DNA of 64,000 bases from an uncultured Erythrobacter sp. (GTDB lineage Bacteria > Pseudomonadota > Alphaproteobacteria > Sphingomonadales > Sphingomonadaceae): positions 162,861 to 226,860 of the forward strand of contig CANLZI010000001.1 in the NCBI GenBank assembly GCA_947495555.1, given 5' to 3'. Shown here piece by piece: positions 17,501 to 25,644 of this stretch (positions are counted from its first letter, which is position 1; each line of letters opens with the position of its first letter). The position numbers and the translations under genes are program-made. The notes beneath the pieces were generated by a model. The model worked only from the letters and a program-made list of their open reading frames with translations. It had not been told where the DNA came from and did not search any database.

Positions 17501-18005
17501 AGCGCGGCGCGGGGTGCTGGTCCACAGTCTGCTGGAGCGTCTGCCCGATGTTCGTGGGGCGCAGCGCGACCGGGCCGCCCAGAAATGGCTGGAAAGGCAG
17601 GCGAGTGACCTAAACGATAGTGAGCGCGCGGAAATTCTCGCCAGCGCGATGGCGGTGATTGCTCATCCAGACTTTGCTGAAGTTTTCTCGCCCAACGCTT
17701 TGGCCGAAGTCCCCTTGGCTGCGACGGTGGGCGGCGAGGTGATTGCCGGCATTGCAGATCGGCTGCTGGTCACGCCTGACACCATCATCGTGGTTGATTT
17801 CAAGACCGCACGGCGGCCGCCCTCAAGGCTTGAAGACATTCCGCAATCCATTGCCAAGCAAATGGCCGCATACGTATCGGCGCTGGAGGTGATCTATCCC
17901 GGCAGGCAAGTGCGGGCAGCCGTTCTCTACACCCAAACGCCGCAATTGTTCGTTCTGACAGACGAGATGCTGGCGGCGCACAAACAAGCCTTCCTGTCGA
18001 TTTAG
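14541..18005 (+). CDS. addA: Double-strand break repair helicase AddA
   Basis: AddA is the UvrD/Rep-type motor and nuclease subunit of AddAB. The 1,154-residue chain carries motif I SASAGTGKTQVLSARVLRLLL near residue 25, motif Ia LTFTKAGAAEM, motif II DEAQDTNAPQW, TVGDYKQAIFGFQG (motif III), VMTVHGSKGLEAPLVIL (motif V), WRLLYVAMTRAQEAL (motif VI), and a C-terminal nuclease motif VVDFKTARRPP. All helicase motifs look intact. It begins at ATG 14541 in a 4-base overlap with the addB stop. It closes the overlapping run that began with divL, and trxA follows 79 bases later. Confidence 0.96.
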   Translation: MSGAVFLLIGNQKSAVDPAESVWLSASAGTGKTQVLSARVLRLLLQPNTDPSQILCLTFTKAGAAEMAVRINDVLARWVRLDGPKLAKELGHIGADIGPETQARARTLFASVLDCPGGGLRIDTIHAFSQWLLGNFPNEAGLIPGARPMEDRERGLLFNQVLSDLLQQAEREGNQRLLDAVAEFSRRKDPDSLQAWLMRCASLRDLWFGPTAWQVPMLPQVLQLLGLPSDAGEEWVNDVLSPEVFPDAQFQAMLPILRGWDTKSGRASVEFIDPWLKMDADERAAALPAIFDSILIKNGSPRKMAKPNQADPMFADRQQEIADAVALHSERRALLELAQFLAPSLELGKAFAHRWDEAKQREGLLDFDDLIQRAADLLSKQVSADWIRFKLDRQFDHILVDEAQDTNAPQWAIIDALTDDFFAGEGARGDRLRTIFTVGDYKQAIFGFQGTSPENFRKAKERVAAAMRAVSHNAESIRRPNAPKELQDLTLGRSFRTSMPVLTFVNRAIEELGWESLGLERAPEDHVGEAGPGLVTLWNPVRGEDAIGDNPDGDEDNWLAKHDRLMAEKIARQVKAWLEDEPFILSKGGKKRRATAGDVMILVRSRKDLAALIVARLHAKNVPVAGVDRLRLGAPLAVKDLMAALRFAAQPLDDLNLANLLSSPLLGWNQDDILSHVPRDKGQSLWDHLRKLDHSTAAQAAAQLRELLARADFETPQAMLNWMLVGPWQGRAKLIARLGQEANDPIDELLNAAFAYETGNTPSLTSFIRWFDAGEAELKRDAGEASDLVRVMTVHGSKGLEAPLVILADATGKPGNVRDLALPEEVAGGKDDEARNVPVPPTAADDRKGRLEEAYDAAKAVELQEHWRLLYVAMTRAQEALFIGGSLSKQAKAPHDDSWYARLLPLFDADSGLDDPIFGGRFETGERAQLDGVEPSAASSIAPMTLPSWAKTPIGPEPRPPRPLAPSSAGDDHSVDPPLPAENVRIAARRGVLVHSLLERLPDVRGAQRDRAAQKWLERQASDLNDSERAEILASAMAVIAHPDFAEVFSPNALAEVPLAATVGGEVIAGIADRLLVTPDTIIVVDFKTARRPPSRLEDIPQSIAKQMAAYVSALEVIYPGRQVRAAVLYTQTPQLFVLTDEMLAAHKQAFLSI

Positions 18006-18084
18006 GAAAGCTATTGCCGCCACGCATTGAGTGTGGCGCAAATAGTCCTAGATAGAGGGTAACGAAGAATAGGAGATAATTCCG

Positions 18085-18405
18085 ATGGCAACTTTCAATG
18101 TAACTGACGACAGCTTTCAAAGCGACGTCGTGGATGCCGATAAGCCCGTATTGGTCGACTTTTGGGCCGAATGGTGCGGGCCTTGTAAAATGATCGCTCC
18201 GGCGCTGGAAGAAATCAGCGACGAATTGGCGGAGAAGGTTGGCATCGCAAAGATGGACATCATGGAAAATCCGGACACTCCCGGAAAACTGGGTGTGCAG
18301 GGCATTCCGTTCCTGGCTTTATATAAGGGCGGAGAAAAGGTCGCTGAACTGACCGGTGCTCGTCCAAAAAGCCAGCTTAAAGAATGGCTTGAAGGCGAAC
18401 TTTAA
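18085..18405 (+). CDS. trxA: Thioredoxin
   Basis: A 106-residue cytosolic thioredoxin that reduces protein disulfides and supplies electrons to enzymes such as ribonucleotide reductase and methionine sulfoxide reductase. The active site is WCGPC with Cys31 and Cys34, preceded by VLVDFWAE; the cis-proline loop reads GIPFLALYKGG. The start has a TAGGAGA ribosome site. It lies 79 bases behind addA on the same strand, so it may be read from the operon or from its own promoter in the gap. A hairpin follows the stop. Confidence 0.97.
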   Translation: MATFNVTDDSFQSDVVDADKPVLVDFWAEWCGPCKMIAPALEEISDELAEKVGIAKMDIMENPDTPGKLGVQGIPFLALYKGGEKVAELTGARPKSQLKEWLEGEL

Positions 18406-18414
18406 AGTAATGTG

Positions 18415-18436
18415 GGCTCCTGCGAAAGCAGGGGCC
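18415..18436. repeat. REP-like hairpin after trxA
   Basis: GGCTCCTGC-GAAA-GCAGGGGCC is a 9-bp stem (one G-T pair) with a GNRA tetraloop, placed between the convergent trxA and IMPase genes. From memory, similar CCTGCGAAAGCAGG hairpins are scattered in sphingomonad genomes. No T-run follows, so it may be a dispersed repeat doubling as a terminator. Confidence 0.6.
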
Positions 18437-18450
18437 ACCTTGCCAGAAGT

Positions 18451-19266
18451 CTAGCTGCTGGCCGCCAAGACCCGGCCAACAAATTCATCCCAGATCGCGG
18501 GCGTTGATGCCCCCACCAGACCTTTGCGATCTTCTGATGAGCCATGCTCGTCAACCCGATAGGCGGTTCCATCCAACCGCGCTGCCCTTCCTCCTGCTTC
18601 ATTCAGCCACAACACGCCTGCGGCATGGTCCCAAGGCAATGTGCGCTTGAAGCTCGACACATCGTTCTGCCCCAGCGCTAGACGCGGATATTGCTCGGCG
18701 GCGCAGCGTGGAATGTCGACCAGCTTGTAATGCGGGGCGAGTTTTGCATCGACCATGGCGCGCTGTTCCTCGGTCAGAAACATGCGCGAAACGGCCGTGA
18801 CAGGCTGGGCCTCACCGGTACCGGTTGAGTGAACCCTTTCGCCATTCACGAAGGCCCCTTCGCCGCGTTTGGTGTGGCACAGTCGATCAGTAATCGGGTC
18901 ATATAGCCAGCCGGCAATCGCCTCGCCGGCGTCGGCCAGTGCAATGATGATCCCGAAAGGTTCCTTACCCTCGGCAAAATTGGCCGTCCCATCCAGCGGA
19001 TCGATGATCCAGCACGGGCCCGATAAATGATCGAGGACAGATCTGTCCTCATGGACCGCCTCTTCGCCAACAATCGCCACTCCCGGGGCCATTTTGGCCA
19101 GAGCATCAGTGAGAAACTCTTCAACCTCGCGGTCCACAATTGTGACCGGATCATCCTCGCCCTTCATCTCTATCTCATCCTCGCTGAGCGCTCGAAAGCG
19201 CGGCAGCATGGACCGCTCTGCGGCAAAGCGCAGGAGATCACGAATTTCGTCATCGAGCGCGCTCAT
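18451..19266 (-). CDS. Inositol monophosphatase family protein
   Basis: A 271-residue Mg-dependent phosphatase of the IMPase/CysQ/histidinol-phosphatase superfamily. The metal-site signatures are present: GEEAVHE, WIIDPLDGTANFAEG and, near the C-terminus, PWDHAAGVLWLNEAGGRA. The start is ATG 19266, overlapping the argJ stop by 4 bases (ATGA), so it is translated with argJ. That linkage hints at an amino-acid biosynthetic or nucleotide-phosphate role, but the substrate cannot be read from sequence. A second family member (SuhB-like) is at 52.7 kb and is clearly different. Confidence 0.87.
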   Translation of the reverse strand: MSALDDEIRDLLRFAAERSMLPRFRALSEDEIEMKGEDDPVTIVDREVEEFLTDALAKMAPGVAIVGEEAVHEDRSVLDHLSGPCWIIDPLDGTANFAEGKEPFGIIIALADAGEAIAGWLYDPITDRLCHTKRGEGAFVNGERVHSTGTGEAQPVTAVSRMFLTEEQRAMVDAKLAPHYKLVDIPRCAAEQYPRLALGQNDVSSFKRTLPWDHAAGVLWLNEAGGRAARLDGTAYRVDEHGSSEDRKGLVGASTPAIWDEFVGRVLAASS

Positions 19267-20489
19267 GAGCGATAATCCGCATTGATCGAGATATAGCCAT
19301 GCGTCAGATCGCAGGTCCAAACCGTTGATCGGCCATCGCCGATCCCCAGATCCACCGCCAAATCAATCTCTGAGCCCTTCAAATGTTGGGCAACTGGCGC
19401 CTCGTCATAATCATCGACCGGCAGTCCATTTTTCGCTGCCCACACGCCGCCAAACGCGATGGACAATTTGTCTCGATCTGCTGGCTCACCCGCCTTGCCC
19501 ACGGCCATGACCACGCGGCCCCAATTGGCGTCTTCTCCTGCAATTGCGGTTTTGACCAAGGGTGAGTTGGCGATGGCCAATCCGACCTTGCGCGCGCTGT
19601 CATCGCTGGCAGCACCCGAAACGCGCACCGCAATGAATTTGCGAGCACCTTCACCGTCGCGCACCACCAGATGGGCGAGCTGGCGGCACAGGTCGCTGAG
19701 CGCGGCAGCAAAGGTATCGGCGCCAGGACTATCGTAATTCTCGATCTTTGTGGCGGTGGATTTCCCCGTTGCGAAAGCCAGCACCGTGTCGCTGGTCGAT
19801 GTGTCTCCATCCACGGTTATACAGTTGAAGGTCTGAGCATTGGCGTCACTGAGCAAAGTCTGCAGGAATGCTGGCGCAATGGCCGCGTCGGTGAAGACAT
19901 AGCCCAGCATGGTGGCCATATCCGGCGCGATCATGCCGCTGCCCTTGATGATGCCAACCAGATTGACCCGCTGACCATCGACAATCGCACTGGCGTGGGC
20001 ACCCTTGGGGAAGGTGTCGGTCGTGCTGATGGCTTGGGCTACTTCTTCCCAGCTCGCCTCATCGGCGGAAAAGGCGGCGGCAAGGCCTTCTTCCGCCTTA
20101 TCCTTGGGCAAGGGCACCCCGATGACGCCGGTGGAAGACACAAACACTTGCTGCGCAGAGCAACCGATGTGGTAAGCAGCCTGCTGCATGATTTGTTCAA
20201 CTGCCTCACGCCCGCGATAGCCGGTAAAGGCATTGGCATTACCGGCATTCACCACCAATGCGCGTGCGCTGCCCGATTTCACTTGCTCTCGGCCAAGCTC
20301 TACCTCGCTTGAGGCGCATAGGCTCTGGGTGAAGACGCCGGCTACGCTGGTCCCTTCGGCCAGCTCGATATAGGTGAGATCGGCTCTGTCCCAATCCTTA
20401 TACTGAGCCCTTACCGCGCGCAGTGTCACGCCATCTAATACGGGCAATTCGGGAAAGGGCTGGGCCAACGGCGATGTCTCAAGTTCCAT
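19263..20489 (-). CDS. argJ: Bifunctional glutamate N-acetyltransferase/ornithine acetyltransferase
   Basis: ArgJ recycles the acetyl group from N-acetylornithine to glutamate in arginine biosynthesis and often also makes N-acetylglutamate from acetyl-CoA. The precursor of 408 residues is self-cleaved before a Thr; the cleavage region is visible as GIIKGSGMIAPDMATMLGYVFTDA, with cut between Ala and Thr. Other family segments are VVNAGNANAFTG, STGVIGVPLP, FNCITVDGDTSTSDT and the C-terminal HGYISINADYRS. It is first in a two-gene unit with the IMPase-family gene and divergent from the small secreted ORF. Confidence 0.95.
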   Translation of the reverse strand: MELETSPLAQPFPELPVLDGVTLRAVRAQYKDWDRADLTYIELAEGTSVAGVFTQSLCASSEVELGREQVKSGSARALVVNAGNANAFTGYRGREAVEQIMQQAAYHIGCSAQQVFVSSTGVIGVPLPKDKAEEGLAAAFSADEASWEEVAQAISTTDTFPKGAHASAIVDGQRVNLVGIIKGSGMIAPDMATMLGYVFTDAAIAPAFLQTLLSDANAQTFNCITVDGDTSTSDTVLAFATGKSTATKIENYDSPGADTFAAALSDLCRQLAHLVVRDGEGARKFIAVRVSGAASDDSARKVGLAIANSPLVKTAIAGEDANWGRVVMAVGKAGEPADRDKLSIAFGGVWAAKNGLPVDDYDEAPVAQHLKGSEIDLAVDLGIGDGRSTVWTCDLTHGYISINADYRS

Positions 20490-20576
20490 GAGCTCGCTCT
20501 AGGTTGCCTTTGCGCGTCAGTAAATGCGGTATTGGAGTGGACGAAACCGTTCGGCATCCCTAAGTAGCGTGTCGCA

Positions 20577-20849
20577 ATGATTAGCCGTCTTCTCGCCTGT
20601 TTCGCTCTGGTTACCGGACTTGCAGCTGCCGCTGCACCGGTCAGTGCGTCTGAAGTAGAGGCGCTGTCATGCCAGATTGATGCCAGCGCGCAATTGAGCG
20701 TTGACAGTGCTGAAGAGCATCAGGCTTGCGCAATCATGCCCCGAGCCAGCTTGGCACAGCGTCTGCAAAAGGCAGTATTGCCTGCTGCGCGCCAGCCAAT
20801 CCCTGCCGCTCCTACAGTCCTGCTGAGGATTGATCGCGCTTACGAATAG
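20577..20849 (+). CDS. Small secreted protein upstream of secA; candidate secretion monitor
   Basis: A 90-residue protein of unknown family. The N-terminus is a classic Sec signal (MISRLLACFALVTGLAAAAAP, likely cut after VSA). The mature part is about 65 residues with two Cys, and the C-terminus is Ala/Pro-rich and ends PTVLLRIDRAYE. It lies 111 bases before secA on the same strand, the position SecM occupies in gammaproteobacteria. There is no SecM, ApdA or ApdP arrest motif that I recognise, so a translation-arrest role is only suggested by position and architecture. The ribosome site is weak. Confidence 0.6.
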   Translation: MISRLLACFALVTGLAAAAAPVSASEVEALSCQIDASAQLSVDSAEEHQACAIMPRASLAQRLQKAVLPAARQPIPAAPTVLLRIDRAYE

Positions 20850-20940
20850 CGCCGGTTTCTGCGTGCCTTTTCAGGCCGCTTTTACACATTTGCGGTAGCG
20901 GGCGTTCAAGGCCCTGCTGCCATCTCTTTTCAAACATTCA

Positions 20941-20953
20941 GTCCCGTCAGGAC
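20941..20953 (+). promoter_or_regulatory. Small hairpin covering the secA ribosome site
   Basis: GTCC (20941-20944) can pair with GGAC (20950-20953), closing a 5-nt loop and burying the AGGA that precedes the secA ATG by 8 bases. The stem is only 4 bp, so any regulatory role is tentative. Confidence 0.25.
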
Positions 20954-20960
20954 CTCCATC

Positions 20961-23720
20961 ATGTTTAACGCATTGGCCAAAACCTTTTTCGGCTCGTCTA
21001 ACGATCGATATATCAAGACGATTGGAAAAATCGTCAATCAAATCAACGCACTTGAGCCGCAGATTCAGGCTCTCTCTGATGATGAGTTGAAAGCTCAAAC
21101 CGACAAATTCCGGCGTATGCTGGATGACGGCAGCACGCATGACGATATCATGGCTGAAGCCTTTGCCACCGTCCGCGAAGCGTCGGTGCGCGTGTTTGGT
21201 ATGCGCCATTTTGACGTGCAGATGATCGGCGGCATCGTGCTGCATCGGGGCGAAATTGCCGAGATGCGCACGGGCGAGGGTAAGACCTTGATGGCAACGC
21301 TGGCGACCTATCTCAATGCGATTGAGGGTAAGGGCGTCCATGTTGTGACGGTGAATGATTACCTCGCGCGCCGCGATGCCGATTGGATGGGTCAGCTGTA
21401 TACGTGGTTGGGTCTGACGGTTGGCGTGATCGTGCCCAATTTGAACGAGTTGGAGCGCCGCGACGCTTACAATGCCGACATCACCTATGGCACCAACAAT
21501 GAATTCGGCTTTGATTATCTGCGCGATAATATGAAGCATGAACGCGCACAGATGGTGCAGCGTCCCTTCAATTTCGGCATTGTCGATGAGGTGGATTCGA
21601 TCCTGATCGATGAGGCCCGTACACCTCTGATCATCTCTGGCCCAACCGAGGATAAGTCCGAGCTTTATGTCACCATCGATGCTGTGGTTAAGGAGATTCC
21701 CGAAGATTGGTACGAGAAGGATGAGAAAACCAAGAACATCCAACTGACCGAAGACGGCACAGAAAATGTCGAACAATTGCTGATCGAAAAGGGAATTTTG
21801 GCGACAGACAATTTGTACGATGTAGAAAACACCCAGGTGGTTCACCACCTCGATCAGGCCTTAAAAGCGGTCCATATGTTCAAGAAGGACACCGACTATA
21901 TCGTGAAAGACGATAAGGTCGTGATCATTGACGAATTCACCGGACGTATGATGGACGGCCGCCGTTGGTCCAACGGTCTGCACCAGGCGGCAGAAGCCAA
22001 GGAAGGCGTCAAGATCGAGCCTGAAAACCAGACCATGGCATCGATCACTTTCCAGAACTATTTCCGCATGTATCCAAAGTTGTCGGGCATGACCGGTACA
22101 GCTGCCACCGAAGCGTCGGAATTTTGGGACATTTACAAGATGAATGTGGTCGAAATCCCGACCAATGTTCCGATCCAGCGGATCGATGAAGAAGACGAAT
22201 TTTACAAGAATACGCTCGATAAATTTGCCGCCATCGCCAGCGCCATTCGGGAAAAGAACGATATTGGACAGCCAGTTTTGGTTGGTACGGTCTCTATCGA
22301 GAAATCCGAATTGCTCAGCCAGTTCCTCGACAAGGAAGGCGTGAAGCACGAAATTTTGAACGCTCGCCAGCACGAACGCGAGGCGCATATTGTGGCCCAA
22401 GCCGGACGGTTTGGAGCGGTTACCATCGCGACCAATATGGCCGGTCGCGGTACAGACATTCAATTGGGCGGCAATCTGGAATTCCGGATCGGAGATGAAT
22501 TGGCCGATGTTCCTGAAGGCCCGGAATACGATAAAGCATTGGAGGCTTTGAAGGCTGAAGTTGCTGCGGAAAAGGCGAAGGTGCTGGAAGCGGGCGGATT
22601 GTTCGTGCTGGGCACAGAACGCCATGAAAGCCGCCGGATTGATAATCAGCTGCGCGGTCGTTCAGGTCGCCAGGGAGATCCCGGCCTTTCGCGTTTCTAC
22701 CTCTGTTTGGAAGATGATCTGCTGCGCATCTTCGGCCCGGACACGATGTTCTCCAAGATGATGAACTCCAACCTTGCCGATGGCGAAGCGATTGGTTCGA
22801 AGTGGCTTTCGAAAGCGATTGAGACCGCGCAGAAGAAGGTTGAGGCACGCAATTATGACGTCCGCAAGCAGGTCGTTCAATATGATGACGTGATGAATGA
22901 CCAGCGCAAAGTTATCTATGAACAGCGCGGCGAAATCATGGAATCGGAAACGGTTGATGATGTGGTCGAGGACATGCGCCACGACACGGTCAATGCGATC
23001 GTGGGCGAAGCGTGCCCTCCCGGTTCCTATCCCGAACAATGGGACATCGAAGGCCTTAAGGAGAAGGTCGAAGATGTGTTCGGCATCAATCCGCCGATCG
23101 ATTCCTGGTTGGAAGAAGATCAGGTTGAACCGGAGATTCTGGAAGAGCGCATCGATGCGCTGGCCGGCGAGAAAATGACCAAGAAGGTCGCCGAGACCGA
23201 TTCTGGTGTGTGGCGGCAGGTGGAGAAATCCATTCTGCTCGAGCGGCTGGACTACCATTGGAAAGAGCACCTCGCGACGCTGGACGCTTTGCGTCAGGTG
23301 ATCTGGATGCGCGGGATCGCTCAAAAGCAGCCGATCAATGAATATAAGCAAGAAGCCTTTGGCTTGTTTGAAAACATGCTCGACACGCTGCGCGAGGACG
23401 TAACGCGGATTCTGCTGAAATCTGAATTGCGGGCGCAGCCGGTTCAGGCGCCCGATTTGCCAGATTTGCCCGATTTCCTCACTGGTCACATCGACCCGTT
23501 CACGGGACTGGACAATTCCGATGATGGCGATGGTTCGGCAGAGCGTCCTGAAATGTTTGGCTCGCTCGCTGGATCACCGCGCGCTGCGGCGGGGCCGGGC
23601 GGGGCGATCAGCGAAAATCCTTACGCCGGTCAATCGATCAGCCGCAATTCGCCATGCCCATGCGGCAGCGGCAACAAGTACAAGCATTGCCACGGCGCTG
23701 CTGGCGGTCGTGCCGGCTGA
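20961..23720 (+). CDS. secA: Preprotein translocase ATPase SecA
   Basis: SecA is the motor that drives unfolded preproteins through SecYEG. The full-length 919-residue chain has Walker [21 protein letters not shown], Walker [18 protein letters not shown], the SGMTGTA segment, [15 protein letters not shown] and [21 protein letters not shown]. It ends with the zinc SEC-C motif [16 protein letters not shown], which binds SecB and lipids. The start at 20961 is preceded by AGGA. It lies downstream of a small secreted ORF that may be co-transcribed. Confidence 0.98.
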   Translation: MFNALAKTFFGSSNDRYIKTIGKIVNQINALEPQIQALSDDELKAQTDKFRRMLDDGSTHDDIMAEAFATVREASVRVFGMRHFDVQMIGGIVLHRGEIAEMRTGEGKTLMATLATYLNAIEGKGVHVVTVNDYLARRDADWMGQLYTWLGLTVGVIVPNLNELERRDAYNADITYGTNNEFGFDYLRDNMKHERAQMVQRPFNFGIVDEVDSILIDEARTPLIISGPTEDKSELYVTIDAVVKEIPEDWYEKDEKTKNIQLTEDGTENVEQLLIEKGILATDNLYDVENTQVVHHLDQALKAVHMFKKDTDYIVKDDKVVIIDEFTGRMMDGRRWSNGLHQAAEAKEGVKIEPENQTMASITFQNYFRMYPKLSGMTGTAATEASEFWDIYKMNVVEIPTNVPIQRIDEEDEFYKNTLDKFAAIASAIREKNDIGQPVLVGTVSIEKSELLSQFLDKEGVKHEILNARQHEREAHIVAQAGRFGAVTIATNMAGRGTDIQLGGNLEFRIGDELADVPEGPEYDKALEALKAEVAAEKAKVLEAGGLFVLGTERHESRRIDNQLRGRSGRQGDPGLSRFYLCLEDDLLRIFGPDTMFSKMMNSNLADGEAIGSKWLSKAIETAQKKVEARNYDVRKQVVQYDDVMNDQRKVIYEQRGEIMESETVDDVVEDMRHDTVNAIVGEACPPGSYPEQWDIEGLKEKVEDVFGINPPIDSWLEEDQVEPEILEERIDALAGEKMTKKVAETDSGVWRQVEKSILLERLDYHWKEHLATLDALRQVIWMRGIAQKQPINEYKQEAFGLFENMLDTLREDVTRILLKSELRAQPVQAPDLPDLPDFLTGHIDPFTGLDNSDDGDGSAERPEMFGSLAGSPRAAAGPGGAISENPYAGQSISRNSPCPCGSGNKYKHCHGAAGGRAG

Positions 23721-23763
23721 GCGCGCTTGCAACTCAGCTAAGCGATAGGGGCGGGACAATCCA

Positions 23764-24516
23764 ATGATCGGACTGGTCCCGCTCTCCATCATCGCTGCGT
23801 TCTTTGTCACCGCGCTGCTTTATGCGGCGGTCGGCTTTGGTGGCGGATCGACCTATGCCGCGCTGCTTGCGCTGTCGGGGATGGATTACCGCCTGCTTCC
23901 GATGGTTGCGCTGGCATGCAATATCATCGTCGTTGCTGGCAGCAGCATGCGCTTTGCACAGGCGCGCATTACCCCTTGGCGAGGCGCGTTGCTGATGACC
24001 TCGTTGGCGGCTCCAGCGGCGCTTCTGGGCGGATTGACCCCGATTGACCGCGAAACCTTTATGTTGCTGCTGGGCGGCAGCCTGTTGCTAGCCGGGGTCA
24101 CAATGTTGATCCCTGTGCGCGAAGGCGAGGTTGGAGAGCCAACCCGCTTTGCTAAAGCTATGCCATTTATCGCCGCACCGCTGGGCTATTTGGCCGGATT
24201 GGTTGGCATTGGGGGAGGAATATTTCTCGCACCATTGCTCCATCTGACCCGCTGGAAGGACCCGCGCGCGATTGCGGCGACCGCCAGTATTTTCATTTTG
24301 GTGAATTCGCTGTTTGGCTTGGTTGGGCAGGTGCTCAAGCAAGGTCCGGCGGTGCTTGGCGGCGCAATTGGTGCTGCTTTACCCTTGCTGATCGCTGTGG
24401 CGATAGGCGGCCAGATCGGCAGCCTGATGGCGGTGAAGTTCTTGCCACAGCGCGCGATTCGATGGCTGACCGCTGTGCTGGTGATCTGGGTGGGGGCGAG
24501 GCTGCTAACCGGCTGA
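23764..24516 (+). CDS. TauE/SafE family membrane permease
   Basis: A 250-residue integral membrane protein of the sulfite exporter TauE/SafE (DUF81) family. It shows about eight hydrophobic segments in two repeats; family features are the opening GFGGGSTYAALLAL in the first half and the matching GLVGIGGGIFLAPLLHL in the second. Members move small organosulfur or sulfonate anions and other compounds, and the substrate cannot be assigned here. It follows secA by 43 bases, with GGGG before the ATG. Its end is close to the terminator of the opposing tRNA-Asn. Confidence 0.85.
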   Translation: MIGLVPLSIIAAFFVTALLYAAVGFGGGSTYAALLALSGMDYRLLPMVALACNIIVVAGSSMRFAQARITPWRGALLMTSLAAPAALLGGLTPIDRETFMLLLGGSLLLAGVTMLIPVREGEVGEPTRFAKAMPFIAAPLGYLAGLVGIGGGIFLAPLLHLTRWKDPRAIAATASIFILVNSLFGLVGQVLKQGPAVLGGAIGAALPLLIAVAIGGQIGSLMAVKFLPQRAIRWLTAVLVIWVGARLLTG

Positions 24517-24531
24517 GCTTGCCCCAAACGC

Positions 24532-24556
24532 AAAAAGTCCCGCCTATTGGCGAGAC
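24532..24556 (-). terminator. Terminator after tRNA-Asn
   Basis: On the minus strand, GTCTCGCC-AATA-GGCGGGAC (8-bp stem, one T-G pair) is followed by TTTTT, 25 bases beyond the tRNA 3' end. Confidence 0.85.
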
Positions 24557-24580
24557 CTTTGGCTTGTCCGTCGAATTAAG

Positions 24581-24655
24581 TGGCTCCCCGAGTTGGATTC
24601 GAACCAACGACCAAGTGATTAACAGTCACCTACTCTACCGCTGAGCTATCGGGGA
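24581..24655 (-). tRNA. tRNA-Asn (anticodon GTT)
   Basis: This is a 75-base cloverleaf on the minus strand. The acceptor stem is TCCCCGA/TCGGGGA, the D-arm TAGCTCAGCGGTAGAG, the anticodon loop CTGTTAA and the T-loop TTCGAAT. CCA is encoded. It is followed by a strong terminator. Confidence 0.96.
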
Positions 24656-24681
24656 GCAGCCTTTTGACAGGCAGGGATGCG

Positions 24682-24711
24682 CCTATATTGGCGACGAATT
24701 CGTTTGGCAAG
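24682..24711 (-). promoter_or_regulatory. Possible promoter of tRNA-Asn
   Basis: On the minus strand, CTTGCC (24706-24711) and TATAGG (24682-24687) are separated by 18 bases. The -10-like box lies 26 bases before the mature 5' end. The match to consensus is moderate. Confidence 0.35.
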
Positions 24712-24735
24712 GGCCGACTTGCATTGAAGCAAAAT

Positions 24736-25527
24736 TCATCCAACAATAAATTGTTCAGCAACGATCCGTTCGTCCAGCGCGTGGCCCGGATCAAACAGCA
24801 AGGTCAGCTCGGCCTCTCGCGCCAAACTGAGCGAGACTTCGGCGATATCGTGGAACTCTTTCTGGTCAGCGACCACGGACACAGGCCGCTTGTCCATTTC
24901 CAGCACGCGAAACTTTATCTTTAGGCGATCGGGCACAATGGCGCCACGCCATCGGCGCGGGCGAAAGGCGCTGATCGGAGTAAGCGCCAGCAATTCGGAA
25001 TCGAGCGGCAGGATCGGACCATTAGCCGAGAGGTTATAGGCGGTTGAGCCCGCTGGGGTGGAAACCAGCACGCCGTCACACACCAATTCCTTGATCCGCA
25101 CCTTGCGACCCACTGTCACTTCGATCTTGGCCGTTTGGCGCGTTTCACGCAGCAGCGATACTTCGTTGATGGCGCTGATCGAATGGGTTTCACCCGAATT
25201 GCTAATGGCGTCCATCCTAAGCGGAGCAATTGCCATCGCGCGTGCCTTGCTCAACCGCTCCTGAATGTTTTTTCCAAGGCGGTAATTGTTCATCAGGAAG
25301 CCGACAGTTCCCAAGTTCATGCCATAGGCGGGGATAACCCGATCGCTGTCCAGCATGGCGTGCAACGTTTGCAGCATGAAGCCATCGCCGCCCAAGACTA
25401 TGGCGACCTCGGCTTGATCCATCGGGACCCAATCATGCTGAGGGTACAGTTCTGCATAGGCCGCTTGCGCGCGCGGCGTATCGGATGCGAGCAGTGCAAG
25501 CTTGGTAAAGTCGTTCGGCTTGGCCAA
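24736..25527 (-). CDS. nadK: NAD kinase
   Basis: NAD kinase makes NADP from NAD and ATP or polyphosphate. The 263-residue chain has the GGDG motif at 46-49 (VLGGDGFML), NLGTVGFLMN, the INEVSLLR segment and CDGVLVSTPAGSTAYNLSANGPIL, all hallmarks of the family. The start is an unusual TTG at 25527: upstream in frame only non-start codons precede a stop, and an AGGGG ribosome site lies just before it. It is a single gene, divergent from the EAL protein. Confidence 0.95.
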   Translation of the reverse strand: MAKPNDFTKLALLASDTPRAQAAYAELYPQHDWVPMDQAEVAIVLGGDGFMLQTLHAMLDSDRVIPAYGMNLGTVGFLMNNYRLGKNIQERLSKARAMAIAPLRMDAISNSGETHSISAINEVSLLRETRQTAKIEVTVGRKVRIKELVCDGVLVSTPAGSTAYNLSANGPILPLDSELLALTPISAFRPRRWRGAIVPDRLKIKFRVLEMDKRPVSVVADQKEFHDIAEVSLSLAREAELTLLFDPGHALDERIVAEQFIVG

Positions 25528-25644
25528 TTCAGTGCCCCTCTCGCCCGCAGGCTGGTTGCAGTGTTATTATGGCCAAGTGTGCCATAATTCAACGGCCTGC
25601 AATTGCATCGCGCAATCACCGGCGAACCTCTCTATAGAGACAGC

